In this document: positions 1 to 7,766 of the stretch, in pieces
Layout: the number at the start of each line of letters is the position of its first letter
Numbering within the stretch: the stretch's first letter is position 1
From: Parendozoicomonas haliclonae
GTDB lineage: Bacteria > Pseudomonadota > Gammaproteobacteria > Pseudomonadales > Endozoicomonadaceae
Length of the DNA: 64,000 bases
Direction: 5' to 3'
NCBI RefSeq assembly: GCF_900174585.1
Contig: NZ_FWPT01000001.1
Location: 638,796-702,795, forward strand
Program-made: the position numbers and the translations under genes
The notes under the pieces: generated by a model
What the model was told of the DNA's origin: nothing
The model's database searches: none
What the model saw: the letters and a program-made list of their open reading frames with translations, nothing else

Positions 1-2
1 AG

Positions 3-299
3 GCTACCGGTGGTAATGGCCGGGTTGGGGACATGATTGCCCAACAATGGAGTGCCATGGGTAAGATGGTTGAAGGTCTCGGTGAAGCTGGTTCCAGTAT
101 GCTCCATTACAAGGCAGGCCTGCATGAAGCACGTTCAACCGAGCTGAGAGCTGAGGAAGAGCAGGCTCGCTTTGTGAAAACCACAGAGCAGGATCAGATG
201 CAGGTAGCTCATGAGTTGGCTACCAAAGCACGGGATACTTTCCAGCAAATGTACAGTCAGTGGCTGCAGTCCCAGAGCAAAACGATTGGCAATATTTGA
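3..299 (+). CDS. Probable T3SS translocator, C-terminal part (gene cut by window start)
   Basis: The reading frame is open to the left edge, so only about the last 98 residues are seen; the first in-frame ATG (33) is probably internal. The visible part is a long, charged amphipathic helix with no membrane segment: a glycine/alanine stretch, then alternating Glu/Lys/Gln residues, ending in IGNI. Such helices are typical of the C-termini of hydrophilic type III translocators and related secreted proteins (YopD, EspB). It lies 19 bases before the gatekeeper gene sctW, a usual place for translocator genes. Family assignment rests on position and helix character; it could be another secreted T3SS protein. 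Confidence 0.45.
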   Translation, partial: ATGGNGRVGDMIAQQWSAMGKMVEGLGEAGSSMLHYKAGLHEARSTELRAEEEQARFVKTTEQDQMQVAHELATKARDTFQQMYSQWLQSQSKTIGNI

Positions 300-318
300 G
301 CTTGTTTAGGAAAAGACT

Positions 319-1179
319 ATGAGTTCAGTAGGTGGTGTTTCAGGGCCTGTCGCGACAGATTCTTCACTGCCAGTCAATCAGGGCTCCTCATCCAGTAATG
401 TTGAGGGAATGCATAGTCAGTTCAGCAAAGTCAGCGTTGGTCCTGCCAGCGCTGACTTTTTTGAAGAAGCCTCCATCACCCTCTCTTCGTTACGGAAGTT
501 TGAATCCAAGGATTCCAAGAAAGATAAGGACATCAAGAAGGAACTTGAGCGCCTGAAAGAGACCGTGCCCGACTTACCGGGTATGGAAAAGATGGAGAAG
601 TTCCTTCAGCAACTCCATAACGCCAAGAACAATGGTGAGTTAACTGAAGATCAAATCAAGGAGTTTATCGAGGAATACTCCGGCGATCCGACCCACCAAT
701 ATCTGGCTATGGAAGCTTTGATCGAGCATCTTCAAACCCAGGGAGAAGATGATCAGGAACTCGCTGCCACGTTAAAAATTTATAACGATAATTTCTACGA
801 ACAGAACAGAAAGGATATTCAATCCGGTATCAATGTCTCTGCGGCGGCGTCGGACTATGCAGAGCAATCTGGATTCAGTTCCGTTCAGGAGCTTCGAGAT
901 ATCTGGCGTCAGGGGCTGGATGTTCCGGATTTTCAGCAACCTCTCGAAGCTTATCAGTTTGCCAAAGAGAAGTGCGGATATGATGAGATTGAGAAAGGTG
1001 TGAAATGGTTGATGGAGGCTCTCTCTGTAGAGATGAGTGCTTTGACGCCATCAGTGGATCCTAATCATCTCAAGCATGTCCGTGGTCGTCTGGAAGTGAT
1101 ATATGGTTTGCAGACCATTATCGAGTTCAGCAAGGAAAATGAGAACGTAGCGGCCAAGTTGGTGAACGCGAATGCTTGA
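319..1179 (+). CDS. sctW: T3SS gatekeeper SctW (YopN/HrpJ family)
   Basis: The 286-residue protein has a Ser/Gly-rich, probably unstructured N-terminus (about residues 1-45) that would carry the secretion and chaperone-binding signals, followed by a helical, charged body typical of the YopN/InvE/MxiC gatekeepers. These proteins block effector export until host contact. In Yersinia the plug needs TyeA, which binds the YopN C-terminus, and the chaperones SycN/YscB. All this agrees with the next two genes, a TyeA homologue overlapping by 8 bases and a SycN-like chaperone. The protein ends where the YopN part ends, so the TyeA domain is separate here, as in Yersinia and unlike fused MxiC or InvE. 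Confidence 0.8.
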   Translation: MSSVGGVSGPVATDSSLPVNQGSSSSNVEGMHSQFSKVSVGPASADFFEEASITLSSLRKFESKDSKKDKDIKKELERLKETVPDLPGMEKMEKFLQQLHNAKNNGELTEDQIKEFIEEYSGDPTHQYLAMEALIEHLQTQGEDDQELAATLKIYNDNFYEQNRKDIQSGINVSAAASDYAEQSGFSSVQELRDIWRQGLDVPDFQQPLEAYQFAKEKCGYDEIEKGVKWLMEALSVEMSALTPSVDPNHLKHVRGRLEVIYGLQTIIEFSKENENVAAKLVNANA

Positions 1180-1498
1180 GGCTGAGATCAAAAAAGGGGT
1201 TTTGATTGAGGAAGTTTTGCGCCTTCTGAACCAGCGTTGGATTTCTGCGTCTGATGTGGAAGGTATCCCCGATAAGATGGGCGTCCAGGATGACCTATCC
1301 ATCAAAATATTTGTCCTGAACCAGGTTCTAGAAACATTCCGTAAGATTCCCGATCAGTACTTTAAGGAAGCAGAGCATCGGGAAAATATCCTCGAAGCCT
1401 CCCAGGAAGCGCTTGATGATCTGATCGAGCAGGAGGAGGAAGAGGAGTTTGAGGACGAAGATGACGATGATGATTTCGATATGGATTTTGATATCTAA
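1172..1498 (+). CDS. tyeA: TyeA family T3SS regulator
   Basis: A 108-residue protein whose first 80 or so residues match the TyeA pattern: an RW pair early (LLNQRWISASDVEGI), an interleaved helical core, then ALDDLIEQEEE. TyeA binds the C-terminus of YopN and helps to restrain effector release. The ATG lies inside the end of sctW, in the +1 frame, so the two are translationally coupled. The last ~22 residues are almost all Asp/Glu with a few Phe/Met, a longer acidic tail than in Yersinia TyeA (about 92 residues in total). The role of that tail is unknown. Confidence 0.8.
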   Translation: MLEAEIKKGVLIEEVLRLLNQRWISASDVEGIPDKMGVQDDLSIKIFVLNQVLETFRKIPDQYFKEAEHRENILEASQEALDDLIEQEEEEEFEDEDDDDDFDMDFDI

Positions 1499-1503
1499 GC
1501 CGG

Positions 1504-1887
1504 GTGCATGACATGCGTGAGCGGATTGATGATGCGGTCAAAGACTTTAACCGAACTTTGGGGATTCAAGGTGTCGGCCTGCCGGAAAGCGGGATTATGG
1601 ATTTTGCCTTTGAGAGCGGCAGCCGGTTTTTTATCAAGCTTCAGGAAAATGGCGTCCTACTTTACCTGTTACGTGAGATTCCCGACTTCAGTATCGATTC
1701 TTCCTCCCTGAAAGCCCTGACCCTTTGCCATCACCAACAGAGCCGGAAGTTCGACACTCAGTGTGCGTTGAAAGACGGTAATCAGCTGATTTTTATTGTT
1801 TCACTGTCATCTGATGCGATAACCGGACCGGATATTGAAGTTGTTCTTCAGCATTTGATGAAACTGCAGGATATGGTCGTCTCTTAA
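1504..1887 (+). CDS. sycN: SycN-like T3SS chaperone
   Basis: A small 127-residue class I chaperone-type protein placed directly after tyeA, as sycN is in Yersinia. It shares the SycN layout: an N-terminal helix, a beta sheet with a hydrophobic LLYLLR strand, the KALTL motif near the middle, and a C-terminal pattern of I/V-FIVSL then a helix ending LMKLQDMVV. SycN with YscB binds the YopN N-terminus; no YscB-like gene is visible in this window. The start is uncertain: GTG at 1504 or ATG at 1513, neither with a strong ribosome binding site. Confidence 0.72.
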   Translation: MHDMRERIDDAVKDFNRTLGIQGVGLPESGIMDFAFESGSRFFIKLQENGVLLYLLREIPDFSIDSSSLKALTLCHHQQSRKFDTQCALKDGNQLIFIVSLSSDAITGPDIEVVLQHLMKLQDMVVS

Positions 1888-2025
1888 TTCATTTCAGTTA
1901 TAAAAATAAGTTTCAAATTTCGGATTATCAGTTTCAGGCTGGCAATCGGAATACTCGGGTTATCTAAGCTTAAAGTACCCTTTCCCTACAGCACTGTAGG
2001 ATCAGCACCGCAAGAGGTATCCGTT

Positions 2026-2454
2026 ATGCCGGGCGCCGGAGTTAACAATATCGGTTCAGTTACCGAGAAAGCGCTAAAAAAGCAGGATCAGCACCAGTTT
2101 GACAAGATGCTGGATAAGCCCGATGACCGGGATGCTGATAACTTTAACAAGCAAATGGAGCAGGGCTTTAAAAACGAGAGCCAGACCAATCTCAATGGAG
2201 CCCCGGTTGAGCTAAAGCAGGCTCCGGACAATCTAGCTGATCGCATTCTCAACGGTTTTCAGGGCTTGAAGGACAATATCGATAATCGCCATCAGAAGAT
2301 TGATAGCATGCTCAGCTCTGATGAAATCATGTCTATGAAGGATATGTTTAAAACCCAGAAAGCGATGACCAACCTGATGCTGACCGAGGACCTGATTGGT
2401 AAAGTCGTCGGTAAGGCTACCCAGACTGTAGAGACCCTCATGAAGCAGCAATAA
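2026..2454 (+). CDS. sctI: T3SS inner rod protein SctI (YscI family)
   Basis: A 142-residue hydrophilic protein without signal peptide. The C-terminal ~35 residues form the helix conserved in YscI/PrgJ/EscI rod proteins, with a hydrophobic-then-GKATQTVETLMKQQ ending. The rod polymerises inside the basal body, between the export gate and the needle. The gene opens an sctI-J-K-L run, the same order as in the Yersinia virC operon, which supports the call more strongly than sequence alone because rod proteins diverge quickly. The 138 bases before it probably contain its promoter, but I cannot assign boxes. Confidence 0.72.
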   Translation: MPGAGVNNIGSVTEKALKKQDQHQFDKMLDKPDDRDADNFNKQMEQGFKNESQTNLNGAPVELKQAPDNLADRILNGFQGLKDNIDNRHQKIDSMLSSDEIMSMKDMFKTQKAMTNLMLTEDLIGKVVGKATQTVETLMKQQ

Positions 2455-2456
2455 CG

Positions 2457-2486
2457 GACGATACCCTTGTGAGGGTTTCTATCGTC
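2457..2486 (+). other. Hairpin between sctI and sctJ
   Basis: GACGATA (2457-2463) pairs with TATCGTC (2480-2486), with an inner CCCT/AGGG pairing. There is no U-rich tail, so it is more likely an intra-operon mRNA processing or stability element than a terminator. It might set the ratio of rod protein to ring protein. Confidence 0.4.
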
Positions 2487-2515
2487 TGAGCTGTCTGTTT
2501 TGCAGGGAATGCAGC

Positions 2516-3346
2516 GTGAAAAAATTACGAATCTTCTTTCTCGGGCTCTGCCTGCTGGTTCTGGCAGGTTGTGAAGTCCAACTCTATACCGGGCTTACCG
2601 AGAAGGAAGGTAATGATATGTTGTCCATCCTTTTGGACAACGATATCCCCGCCACCAAGACCATTGATAAAGACGGAATTGTTACCCTGACTGTTGGCAA
2701 TGACGATGTTTCCCGTGCTATTCGCCTGCTCAGGGGGCATGGTTACCCGAAAGACCGCTTCTCCTCAGTCAGTGATATTTTCCCCAAAGACAGTCTGATC
2801 TCGTCCCCCACAGAAGAGAAGGCGCGCTACACCTACTCCATGTCTCAGGAGCTTTCGGCGACATTGTCGATGATCGATGGTGTTCTCACGGCGCGGGTTC
2901 ATGTCGTTTTGCCTCAGGATAGCGGCTCCAGTGAGGAAAACTTCCCATCGTCAGCATCAGTCTTTATCAAGTACACGCCGGAGCTTGAGCTGGCTGGGTT
3001 TGTGCCAAAGGTGAAAACCCTGGTGGCCAATAGTATTGAAGGTCTCTCCCTCGAAAAAATAACGGTATCTCTGTTTCCGTCCTCTCAGGTGGCTGCGGAA
3101 CGCATGCTCTTGCCTCAGGAGCTGGAGACTGTGATGTCGATTGATGTGACCCCTGAGTCATCCTCACGGCTGGTGCTGATGTTTGGTGCGTTGCTATTCC
3201 TCTTTGTGATTTCACTGGCTTCGGCTGGTGTGTTCTTCTGGCTATGGTGGCGTTCCCGGTCGAGAAAAGAGGATGATGAAGAGGGCATGCTGGATGATGA
3301 TATCGAGGCTGAGATCGCCGAGGTTGATAATGTTGAGGCTGGATAA
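2516..3346 (+). CDS. sctJ: T3SS inner-membrane ring lipoprotein SctJ
   Basis: A 276-residue YscJ/FliF-family lipoprotein forming the inner ring of the secretion basal body. It starts at GTG 2516 with a signal peptide and lipobox LVLAGC (Cys19). The periplasmic ring-building part contains the EKEGNDML and LPQDS segments typical of YscJ, and a single transmembrane helix lies near residues 215-245 (LVLMFGALLFLFVISLASAG), followed by a basic patch and an acidic cytoplasmic tail. The stop codon overlaps the start of sctK by one base (TAATG), so the two are coupled. Confidence 0.95.
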   Translation: MKKLRIFFLGLCLLVLAGCEVQLYTGLTEKEGNDMLSILLDNDIPATKTIDKDGIVTLTVGNDDVSRAIRLLRGHGYPKDRFSSVSDIFPKDSLISSPTEEKARYTYSMSQELSATLSMIDGVLTARVHVVLPQDSGSSEENFPSSASVFIKYTPELELAGFVPKVKTLVANSIEGLSLEKITVSLFPSSQVAAERMLLPQELETVMSIDVTPESSSRLVLMFGALLFLFVISLASAGVFFWLWWRSRSRKEDDEEGMLDDDIEAEIAEVDNVEAG

Positions 3347-3999
3347 TGGATATTGGCCAGCTTGCTCCGGTTCTTGAATTTAATTTCCAGCCAGCGGGAT
3401 ATATTGATCCCAGCTGGTTGGCGAGCCTTCCCAATCAATCTGCTATTGAATTCCTGCAGTCCAGTGAATCCGGTTCATCCTGGGCGTCCCGACATATTCT
3501 TGAAGCCTATGGTCTAACGGGCCATTTGGATCTGGATTTTCAGAAACCGGAAAAGCATCTTGCTCTGGCCAGCCGTAAGCATCTGACCCCTATCGTTTTC
3601 CATGCCGGACTGGCGCTCAATGGCCCGCTGCTGAAAGGCATTATCAAAAGGCAGGAGCGCCAGGCTGTGGAATCCTGTCTCGGCAAAGAAAGCTATCACT
3701 ATGCGATTAAGAAAGGCCCGTTTATCGCAGGGGACTTGCCTCGCCATATCGATTCAGGCTTCAGGATTGACTGGAATAATCCCGATGAGTTGAAAAAGCA
3801 TATTTTCCGAACCGGTGTCCGGCTTTTGGGTGGTGTTTATGGTCGTGAGCCTGATGCTTTTCAGAAGCGCCTGTTGTTTAAATTCCCCATGCCCAGTAAG
3901 GAATATTTTTATGCGGGCAGTGCCGCTGGCTATTCGCCGGATGTTGTTCGGCTTGGAGGAATTATGCTCCGTAAACTGATGAAAGAGTTTATCCGATGA
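3346..3999 (+). CDS. sctK: T3SS accessory sorting-platform protein SctK
   Basis: A 217-residue protein between sctJ and sctL, where yscK sits in Ysc-type operons. It has no signal peptide or membrane helix. SctK proteins join the cytoplasmic sorting platform (SctQ pods) to the inner ring. Sequence conservation in the family is low; the assignment rests on length, position and the overlaps on both sides (TAATG with sctJ, ATGA with sctL). Confidence 0.78.
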   Translation: MDIGQLAPVLEFNFQPAGYIDPSWLASLPNQSAIEFLQSSESGSSWASRHILEAYGLTGHLDLDFQKPEKHLALASRKHLTPIVFHAGLALNGPLLKGIIKRQERQAVESCLGKESYHYAIKKGPFIAGDLPRHIDSGFRIDWNNPDELKKHIFRTGVRLLGGVYGREPDAFQKRLLFKFPMPSKEYFYAGSAAGYSPDVVRLGGIMLRKLMKEFIR

Positions 4000-4784
4000 G
4001 CCTCAATATTATTACGATTACCAAGCAGGATTTTCATTTGCAGCCCGGCCAGAAGGTTATCAAGGCTGCTGATTACTCTGTTATCGAAAAATCGACATCT
4101 TTAATCGATAAGGCGCGAGAGCAGGCTGAGCAGATCATTGTTGAAGCTAAAGCCGCTTTTGAGCAGGAAAAGGAACGCGGTTATCAGGAAGGTTTGATGC
4201 AGAGCCGGATGGAGCAGTCTGAGCAGATGCTGAAGATGGTGGACCGCTCCATTAATTATTTAAGCGACGTCGAAGCTTCTCTGGCGGATATTCTGATGAC
4301 GGCTGTGCGCAAGATTATTGAAGACTATGATGATCGGGCGCTGACGGTTGGTTTGATCAAGGCCGGTTTGCAACATGTCCGTAACGAACGACAGGTGTCT
4401 GTCCGGGTTCCTCCAGCCCATTTCTCTTATGTGAAAGAGAAGGTTGCTGAGATTCTCTCTGGCTATAAAGGCGTCGGTATTCTGATTCCGGTGTCAGACC
4501 CGCGCTTAAAAGCGGGAAGCTGTATTCTGGAGAGCAAGATCGGTGTTGTAGATGCCAGTATCGATATTCAGCTGCAAGCTTTGCAAAAGCGTTTTAGCCA
4601 GATGACCGCGAATGCCACCGATGAGTTGCAGAATGAGATGCGTGAGTCCAGCCGGGAATGGGCTGATAATATTGAGTCTGATTCTGATGATGACGGCAGT
4701 GTTACTGATTCACATCCGGTGCATCCTTCTGCTCAGGTGCAGAGCCACGACCACGATCAGAATAATCAGACCTGGTTTAGCTAA
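3996..4784 (+). CDS. sctL: T3SS ATPase stator SctL (YscL/FliH family)
   Basis: A 262-residue HrpE/YscL-family protein that in known systems holds and regulates the SctN ATPase. Residues ~35-75 form a charged coiled coil (KAREQAEQIIVEAKAAFEQE), followed by the conserved C-terminal domain with VRVPP and the LKAGSCILES/GVVDASIDIQL motif common to the family. The last ~45 residues are an Asp/Ser/His-rich extension not typical of YscL. It overlaps sctK by ATGA. The ATPase gene itself is not in the window, so the rest of the machine must be encoded elsewhere, probably to the left. Confidence 0.88.
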   Translation: MSLNIITITKQDFHLQPGQKVIKAADYSVIEKSTSLIDKAREQAEQIIVEAKAAFEQEKERGYQEGLMQSRMEQSEQMLKMVDRSINYLSDVEASLADILMTAVRKIIEDYDDRALTVGLIKAGLQHVRNERQVSVRVPPAHFSYVKEKVAEILSGYKGVGILIPVSDPRLKAGSCILESKIGVVDASIDIQLQALQKRFSQMTANATDELQNEMRESSREWADNIESDSDDDGSVTDSHPVHPSAQVQSHDHDQNNQTWFS

Positions 4785-4809
4785 ATTGCTCTCAACTCCT
4801 GCATATGAA

Positions 4810-6774
4810 TTACATCAGGTTCACGATGCGTGGAGTGATCAAGAATAAGCGAACATTCTTTTTCTGCTCATCGGTGTTATTTCTGAACGCAGCGCCAACA
4901 ATCGGCATATCCCCGAGAACCGGCACTTTGGTTTGCCCTTTTGTGCTCTCTTCGTAGTAATACCCGCCAACCAGCAGACTTTCATTCTCATCAATAACGG
5001 CCTGAGTGCTGATGGAACTGTTCTTAACGACGGGAATATCATCAACTCCTGTTCCTGAAGCCTGACCGCCATCCTGAATATTCACACTTAGATGCAGCTT
5101 CCGGCCGGTGACTTCGTCAACAATACGCGGGGTGACTTTGAGAACGGATCCGTAGGTGACCGGAAACAGCTCTGCAGAATCCTGACCAGCGACCCGAACG
5201 TAGAAGGTCTGACTGTTATCGAGCACCGCTTCCATATTGTCCAGAGTGAGAACAGATGGGCGGGCAAGGATCTTGGCATTGCCGCTGTCGGAGAGCAGGT
5301 TGACTCGGGCCAGCAGCTTGCCGGAGGTGATATTGATAATGGTACTAAAGGTATTGGCTGGAACGGAGTCATCCGAGTTTTTAAATGGATTGAAACGAAT
5401 AAAATCGCCATCCTCTTTGCCCAGTCTCCAATTGACGCCGAGCTGTTCCAGAGAATTGGTATTGATATCAATAATGGAGACATTGATCTCAACCTGAGCC
5501 AGTGGCTTGTCCAGTGTATTGATCAGGCTCTCATACATGGGCATCTTGCTTTCAAGGTCATGAATGATGACCGCATTCAGCCGGCGATCCGCATTAATAA
5601 ACACACTGTCCGCCTGAATGTTTCTCTGTGGAGCTTGATTCTGCTGTCCGGGTTGCTGCCCCGCTGGGGTTGCAGGTTGCATGCCCGGAACGGAGCGCAT
5701 GGAATCAGCCGTTGCGGTGGACTGAGCTTGAATGCCGCCGCCCTGAACGATTTGCCGCAACGTGGTGGCAACGCCCGGGATGGTGACGTCCTGGTTGCGG
5801 AAGTTGAACTGGCGGTCATCGGCCCAGGCATAGCGCAGTGGGAATACCTTAACGGTCAGCTGGCTTTTTTGCCGTTCTCCGGATTTGCTGTCCAGCAGGC
5901 GGGCGGTTTCTGAAACCAATTCCATATAACGGGGTGGACCAGACAGGTAAATAATCCCTTCTTCCGGGCGGGCTCGCCAATAAAAGCGGCTGTCCCAGAT
6001 ACCAATCTCCATCAGGGTTTTGCGGAACTGTTCCGTGCCCATAAATTGCAGATTGATGATCTGCTTCTCTATCTCATTACTGTTGTAGACATAGAGCGTG
6101 TTGCCATCAAAGTACCAGATTAAAGCGTGCAGCTGGGCCAGCTTATCGAGAAACTCGACGGGAGGCAGTGGGCCGATCTTGCCGTTCACCACACCATCAA
6201 GATTGGGGCTGATGATCACGGGAATGCTGTAGTTGGCGGCAAAGTTCTTCAGAACATCGGCAGCAGGTTCACTGTTACCGAAGTAGGCGTAGGGTTTGGC
6301 TCCAAAATCCTGTCCGGCAGGTGACTGCGTTTGAGCGGCTGTTGTTTGTCCTCCAGACAGTGCGGTATCTGGCGCATTGTTTGTGGATGGACCGGCAGCA
6401 GTCGGAGCATCAGGAAGTAGAAGCTCTTCCGGGTAGTTGCCGTCTGGCAGATAGATAATCTGCCCTTCAGTAATACTTTCAGGATCAGGAATACCGTTGT
6501 GATGGGCAAGGAGTGCCGATGGGATTCCATACATTTCAGCAATCTGAGAGAGGGTTTCTCCCTGCTGAACAATATGTTTCTGACTATCAGGTTCAGAGGG
6601 ATAATCCGCTGTTTCACTCCACGGACTGTAAATGACAGTGCTGTTGGCGCCGGATGATAGCGGAATGAGCAATATCAACGCTGCAGTGCTGATTGCAAGG
6701 AAGTTCGCCAAAAAAGCAGGGAACCGGAGACAACTTGGTGTGATTGTTCGAGAATTCAAGAAGCGTGCGTCCAT
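4810..6774 (-). CDS. sctC: T3SS outer-membrane secretin SctC with N-terminal LysM domain
   Basis: A secretin of the YscC/PulD superfamily that forms the outer-membrane ring. I prefer the ATG at 6774 because a signal peptide follows (hydrophobic stretch AISTAALILLIPLSS); the frame is open to another ATG at 6864, adding 30 unlikely residues, and neither start has a clear ribosome binding site. Domain order: signal peptide; a LysM module at 6445-6576 (HIVQQGETLSQIAEMYGI then EGQIIYLPD); a Pro/Ala/Thr linker; N0/N1 periplasmic domains; a Gln/Pro/Gly-rich loop; and the secretin core with the typical end VPVLGDMPIVGAAFR. The LysM module is not part of canonical YscC. The gene is transcribed against its neighbours and is divergent from sctX. 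Confidence 0.93.
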   Translation of the reverse strand: MDARFLNSRTITPSCLRFPAFLANFLAISTAALILLIPLSSGANSTVIYSPWSETADYPSEPDSQKHIVQQGETLSQIAEMYGIPSALLAHHNGIPDPESITEGQIIYLPDGNYPEELLLPDAPTAAGPSTNNAPDTALSGGQTTAAQTQSPAGQDFGAKPYAYFGNSEPAADVLKNFAANYSIPVIISPNLDGVVNGKIGPLPPVEFLDKLAQLHALIWYFDGNTLYVYNSNEIEKQIINLQFMGTEQFRKTLMEIGIWDSRFYWRARPEEGIIYLSGPPRYMELVSETARLLDSKSGERQKSQLTVKVFPLRYAWADDRQFNFRNQDVTIPGVATTLRQIVQGGGIQAQSTATADSMRSVPGMQPATPAGQQPGQQNQAPQRNIQADSVFINADRRLNAVIIHDLESKMPMYESLINTLDKPLAQVEINVSIIDINTNSLEQLGVNWRLGKEDGDFIRFNPFKNSDDSVPANTFSTIINITSGKLLARVNLLSDSGNAKILARPSVLTLDNMEAVLDNSQTFYVRVAGQDSAELFPVTYGSVLKVTPRIVDEVTGRKLHLSVNIQDGGQASGTGVDDIPVVKNSSISTQAVIDENESLLVGGYYYEESTKGQTKVPVLGDMPIVGAAFRNNTDEQKKNVRLFLITPRIVNLM

Positions 6775-6927
6775 GCCTGCATCCGGGCAAGAGCTGCCCT
6801 TTATGAAAAATCGTTGTTGATATACCAAGTTTATACAGCCATTTGGAATTCTGCATATCTGCATAAAAGCACATTTCAGGCTTCACTCATTATTGGGATA
6901 CCAATAAACAGTATTGAGAGCACAGGA

Positions 6928-7320
6928 ATGGCAGGTTCAATTGGCGATATAAATAGTGGGTTGGTCGGTGTCAGTCATACCAGTGGCAATGATTACCAGG
7001 CTATGCCTTCCAAATCAGCCATTCGCCCCAGCGTAAATACCCAAGCTGTGAATGATGTTCATATCAGCAAGGCGCTGGCTGCGGACGATTCCCAGAACAA
7101 ACTTATGCAGTTTATTCGTGGGGATCGCCTGAGTTCCTACACCCCGCAGGATAATCGTGATCTCCGTACCGGCATTATCAATCTGGCTGAACAGCAAGCA
7201 CCAGAGGGGATTTCTGCAGAAGAGAAGCAGGATCTCGATAAAATGGTTGCTCTCCTGCGTCAGGATGCCGAGCTGGATATGATGGCCACCATGGCTCGCA
7301 ATATTCTGATTCCCGCCTGA
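6928..7320 (+). CDS. sctX: SctX (YscX-like) secreted T3SS protein
   Basis: A 130-residue protein; the frame is open from 6814 but the ATG at 6928 (MAGSIGDINSG) gives a sensible secreted-type N-terminus. The C-terminal half (D-RDLRTGIINL through DLDKMVALLRQDAELDMM) follows the YscX pattern of a YT/DYR segment, a leucine-rich helix and a final helix. YscX is an early substrate needed for needle and rod export and is found only in the Ysc family of T3SS, always with YscY and YscV. The order X-Y-V here is the Yersinia order. Sequence similarity by eye is modest, so context carries much of the call. Confidence 0.62.
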   Translation: MAGSIGDINSGLVGVSHTSGNDYQAMPSKSAIRPSVNTQAVNDVHISKALAADDSQNKLMQFIRGDRLSSYTPQDNRDLRTGIINLAEQQAPEGISAEEKQDLDKMVALLRQDAELDMMATMARNILIPA

Positions 7321-7331
7321 TATCCGGAGGA

Positions 7332-7709
7332 ATGGATTTGTCTGACTCGCTGCCAGAATCGCGGGAGCCGCAACTAACCCCGGATGCTTCCGACAATCAA
7401 ATCACCGAATCCCACAAGGACTGGATGCTGACCCAGGCCTACACCCGTCTTCAGCAAAGACAGTACACCGATGCTCTGGTTCTGCTTCATGGCTTGAAGG
7501 TTTTGTTGCCTGAAGACCCTGAGGTATACCGCATGCTCAGCTATGCCTTGCTGATGGCGGACAAGCCTGAAGAGTGTCTGGTCATGGCCGATAGATATCT
7601 GCAGTGTCTCCCGCCCCATACGGATCATCAGGAAATTAACTGGATTCAGGGGCGAGCCAAGGTGCGTATGGAGAAGGCCCAGACCAGCGGGCCCGAAGAT
7701 AATTCATAG
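7332..7709 (+). CDS. sctY: SctY (YscY-like) TPR chaperone of SctX
   Basis: A 125-residue TPR-type protein. Helical pairs with the TPR spacing are visible (LTQAYTRLQQRQYTDALVLL, then LPEDPEVYRMLSYALLMADK, then EECLVMADRYLQCLP). YscY is the chaperone of YscX and binds the export gate protein YscV. A GGAGG at 7326-7330 lies one base before the ATG at 7332 but seven bases before an in-frame TTG at 7338; the TTG is therefore the better start and gives 123 residues. Confidence 0.72.
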   Translation: MDLSDSLPESREPQLTPDASDNQITESHKDWMLTQAYTRLQQRQYTDALVLLHGLKVLLPEDPEVYRMLSYALLMADKPEECLVMADRYLQCLPPHTDHQEINWIQGRAKVRMEKAQTSGPEDNS

Positions 7710-7766
7710 ATAGCTGCCCGATTATCCAGGTCATGCAGCTTTCTGTCAGGGAGCTGCAGCAGGCGT

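Noticed and set aside
5092..5913. 273-residue open frame on the + strand
   Set aside because: It is antisense to the secretin core of sctC, with no start signal or domain.
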